DNA from: Litoreibacter albidus
GTDB lineage: Bacteria; Pseudomonadota; Alphaproteobacteria; Rhodobacterales; Rhodobacteraceae
Assembly (NCBI RefSeq): GCF_900107015.1
Contig: NZ_FNOI01000003.1
Location: 62,001 to 126,000 of the forward strand
Reading direction: 5' to 3'
Length of the DNA stretch: 64,000 nt
Numbering within the stretch: the stretch's first letter is position 1; every line of letters begins with the position of its first letter. A program made the translations under genes and the position numbers. The notes under the pieces were generated by a model. It searched no databases, was not told where the DNA came from, and worked only from the letters and a program-made list of their open reading frames with translations. This document shows positions 63,223-64,000 of the stretch, piece by piece.

Positions 63223-63645
63223 TTAGCCGACCAGTTCGAGACCGGAGAAGAAGAACGCGATTTCTTCTGCTGCTGTTTCTGGCGCGTCGGAACCGTGTAC
63301 GGAGTTTTCGCCGATGGACAGCGCGAACTCTTTACGGATGGTGCCTTCTGCGGCGTCAGCTGGGTTTGTTGCGCCCATAACTTCGCGGTTCTTAGCAATC
63401 GCGTCTTCGCCTTCCAGAACCTGAACAACGATCGGCTCGGAGATCATGAACTCGCACAATTCGCCAAAGAAAGGACGCTCGGAGTGCACACCGTAGAACT
63501 GCTGTGCTTGTGCCAGTGTCAGCTGGATGCGCTTGGATGCGACGATGCGCAGGCCAGCTTCTTCGAACTTGGCGGCGATCTTGCCGGTCAGGTTGCGCTT
63601 GGTGGCGTCTGGTTTGATGATGGAGAAGGTGCGTTGGATAGCCAT
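63223..63645 (-). CDS. ndk: nucleoside diphosphate kinase
   Basis: A 140-residue NDK that passes phosphate from ATP to other NDPs through a phospho-histidine. The active-site His is in the SVHGSD motif ([17 protein letters not shown]); the N-terminal [17 protein letters not shown] is characteristic. AGGA lies about nine bases before the ATG at 63645. A terminator follows, so it is probably a single-gene transcript, divergent from the ABC-F gene. Confidence 0.97.
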   Translation of the reverse strand: MAIQRTFSIIKPDATKRNLTGKIAAKFEEAGLRIVASKRIQLTLAQAQQFYGVHSERPFFGELCEFMISEPIVVQVLEGEDAIAKNREVMGATNPADAAEGTIRKEFALSIGENSVHGSDAPETAAEEIAFFFSGLELVG

Positions 63646-63753
63646 GATGCTGGTCCTTGAACTAGAGTGAATTTGGGGCGCACCTAGCATGGTGCTCTGC
63701 TTATGAAAAGCGCCCAATTGACACCCCTGCCCGCATAGGCGACACGCTTGGGC

Positions 63754-64000
63754 ATGTTAAGTATCTCAGAACTCCGCTACGCCGTCGAAGGTCGCTCTCT
63801 TTTTGAGGGGGCATCGGCCAATATTCCCACTGGCCACAAGGTTGGCCTTGTGGGCCGCAACGGCACGGGGAAAACCACCCTGTTCAAGCTGATCCGCAGC
63901 GAGTTGGCGCTGGAAAGCGGCACCATCACCATGCCCGACCGCGCCCGTATCGGCGGCATCGCGCAGGAGGTTCCGTCGAACGAAGTCTCTTTGCTGAACA
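63754..64000 (+). CDS. ABC-F family ATPase, N-terminal part (cut by the window edge)
   Basis: The first 82 codons of an ATPase without membrane domains. The start is [19 protein letters not shown], followed by Walker [10 protein letters not shown]. After that comes [12 protein letters not shown], the region where ABC-F proteins carry their Q-loop. ABC-F proteins act on ribosomes (translation factors or antibiotic protection). The subtype cannot be decided from this part. The ribosome site is weak. Confidence 0.85.
   Translation, partial: MLSISELRYAVEGRSLFEGASANIPTGHKVGLVGRNGTGKTTLFKLIRSELALESGTITMPDRARIGGIAQEVPSNEVSLLN

Overview
The window looks like chromosome from an alphaproteobacterium of the roseobacter group (Rhodobacteraceae). 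The DNA is GC-rich. Indicators are an RNase E with a long acidic insertion in its S1 domain, the DUF1476 zeta-type ATPase inhibitor beside purC, a homocysteine methyltransferase/corrinoid protein/DUF1638 cluster, a DctB/DctD pair, and a bactofilin-M23 peptidase pair. I see no insertion sequence, prophage, integrase, rRNA operon or CRISPR array.

Layout. 0-8.7 kb: the start of an unidentified minus-strand gene with a tandem-palindrome promoter, an SGNH hydrolase, a DUF924 protein, an MFS carrier, queA, an AsmA/YhdP-like membrane protein, then divergent bcp and a DUF455 ferritin-like protein. 8.9-20 kb: cell-envelope genes (M23 peptidase overlapping a bactofilin, PBP1A, AmiC amidase, M48 metalloprotease) mixed with a drug-efflux MFS, prfB and an aminotransferase. 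20-26.6 kb: rne with a long upstream leader, then dctD and dctB. 26.6-30.3 kb: a minus-strand purine operon purC-rraB-purS-adh-purQ, with the ATPase inhibitor gene divergent from it. 30.4-33.3 kb: a cobalamin-linked methyl-transfer cluster. 33.3-40.4 kb: sufE, a lipoprotein, rnd, purN-purM, a small membrane protein, two tRNA genes, a sensor kinase and an MBL-fold hydrolase. 40.6-45.8 kb: a GAF histidine kinase, an NTF2-like protein, an arsenic operon arsR-acr3-arsC-arsH and a GntR regulator. 45.9-62.2 kb: a two-gene unit encoding a secreted protein of about 4,212 residues, built of about 30 Ig-like repeats, and a 1,187-residue outer-membrane protein. 62.5-64 kb: a 34-residue proline-rich ORF with a very strong ribosome-binding site, a TfoX C-terminal protein, ndk and the start of an ABC-F ATPase.

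The most unusual region is the giant repeat protein with its outer-membrane partner. They are 18 bp apart and appear co-transcribed. The repeats fall into two classes, one with a cysteine pair in each domain and one without cysteine, arranged in blocks. My inference is a surface fibre or adhesin with its outer-membrane anchor or exporter. Other points: DctD has lost the GAFTGA loop used to contact sigma-54; an alcohol dehydrogenase gene sits between purS and purQ; an RraB-type RNase E regulator lies in the purine operon about 6 kb from rne; and the methyl-transfer cluster may be part of a split methionine synthase.
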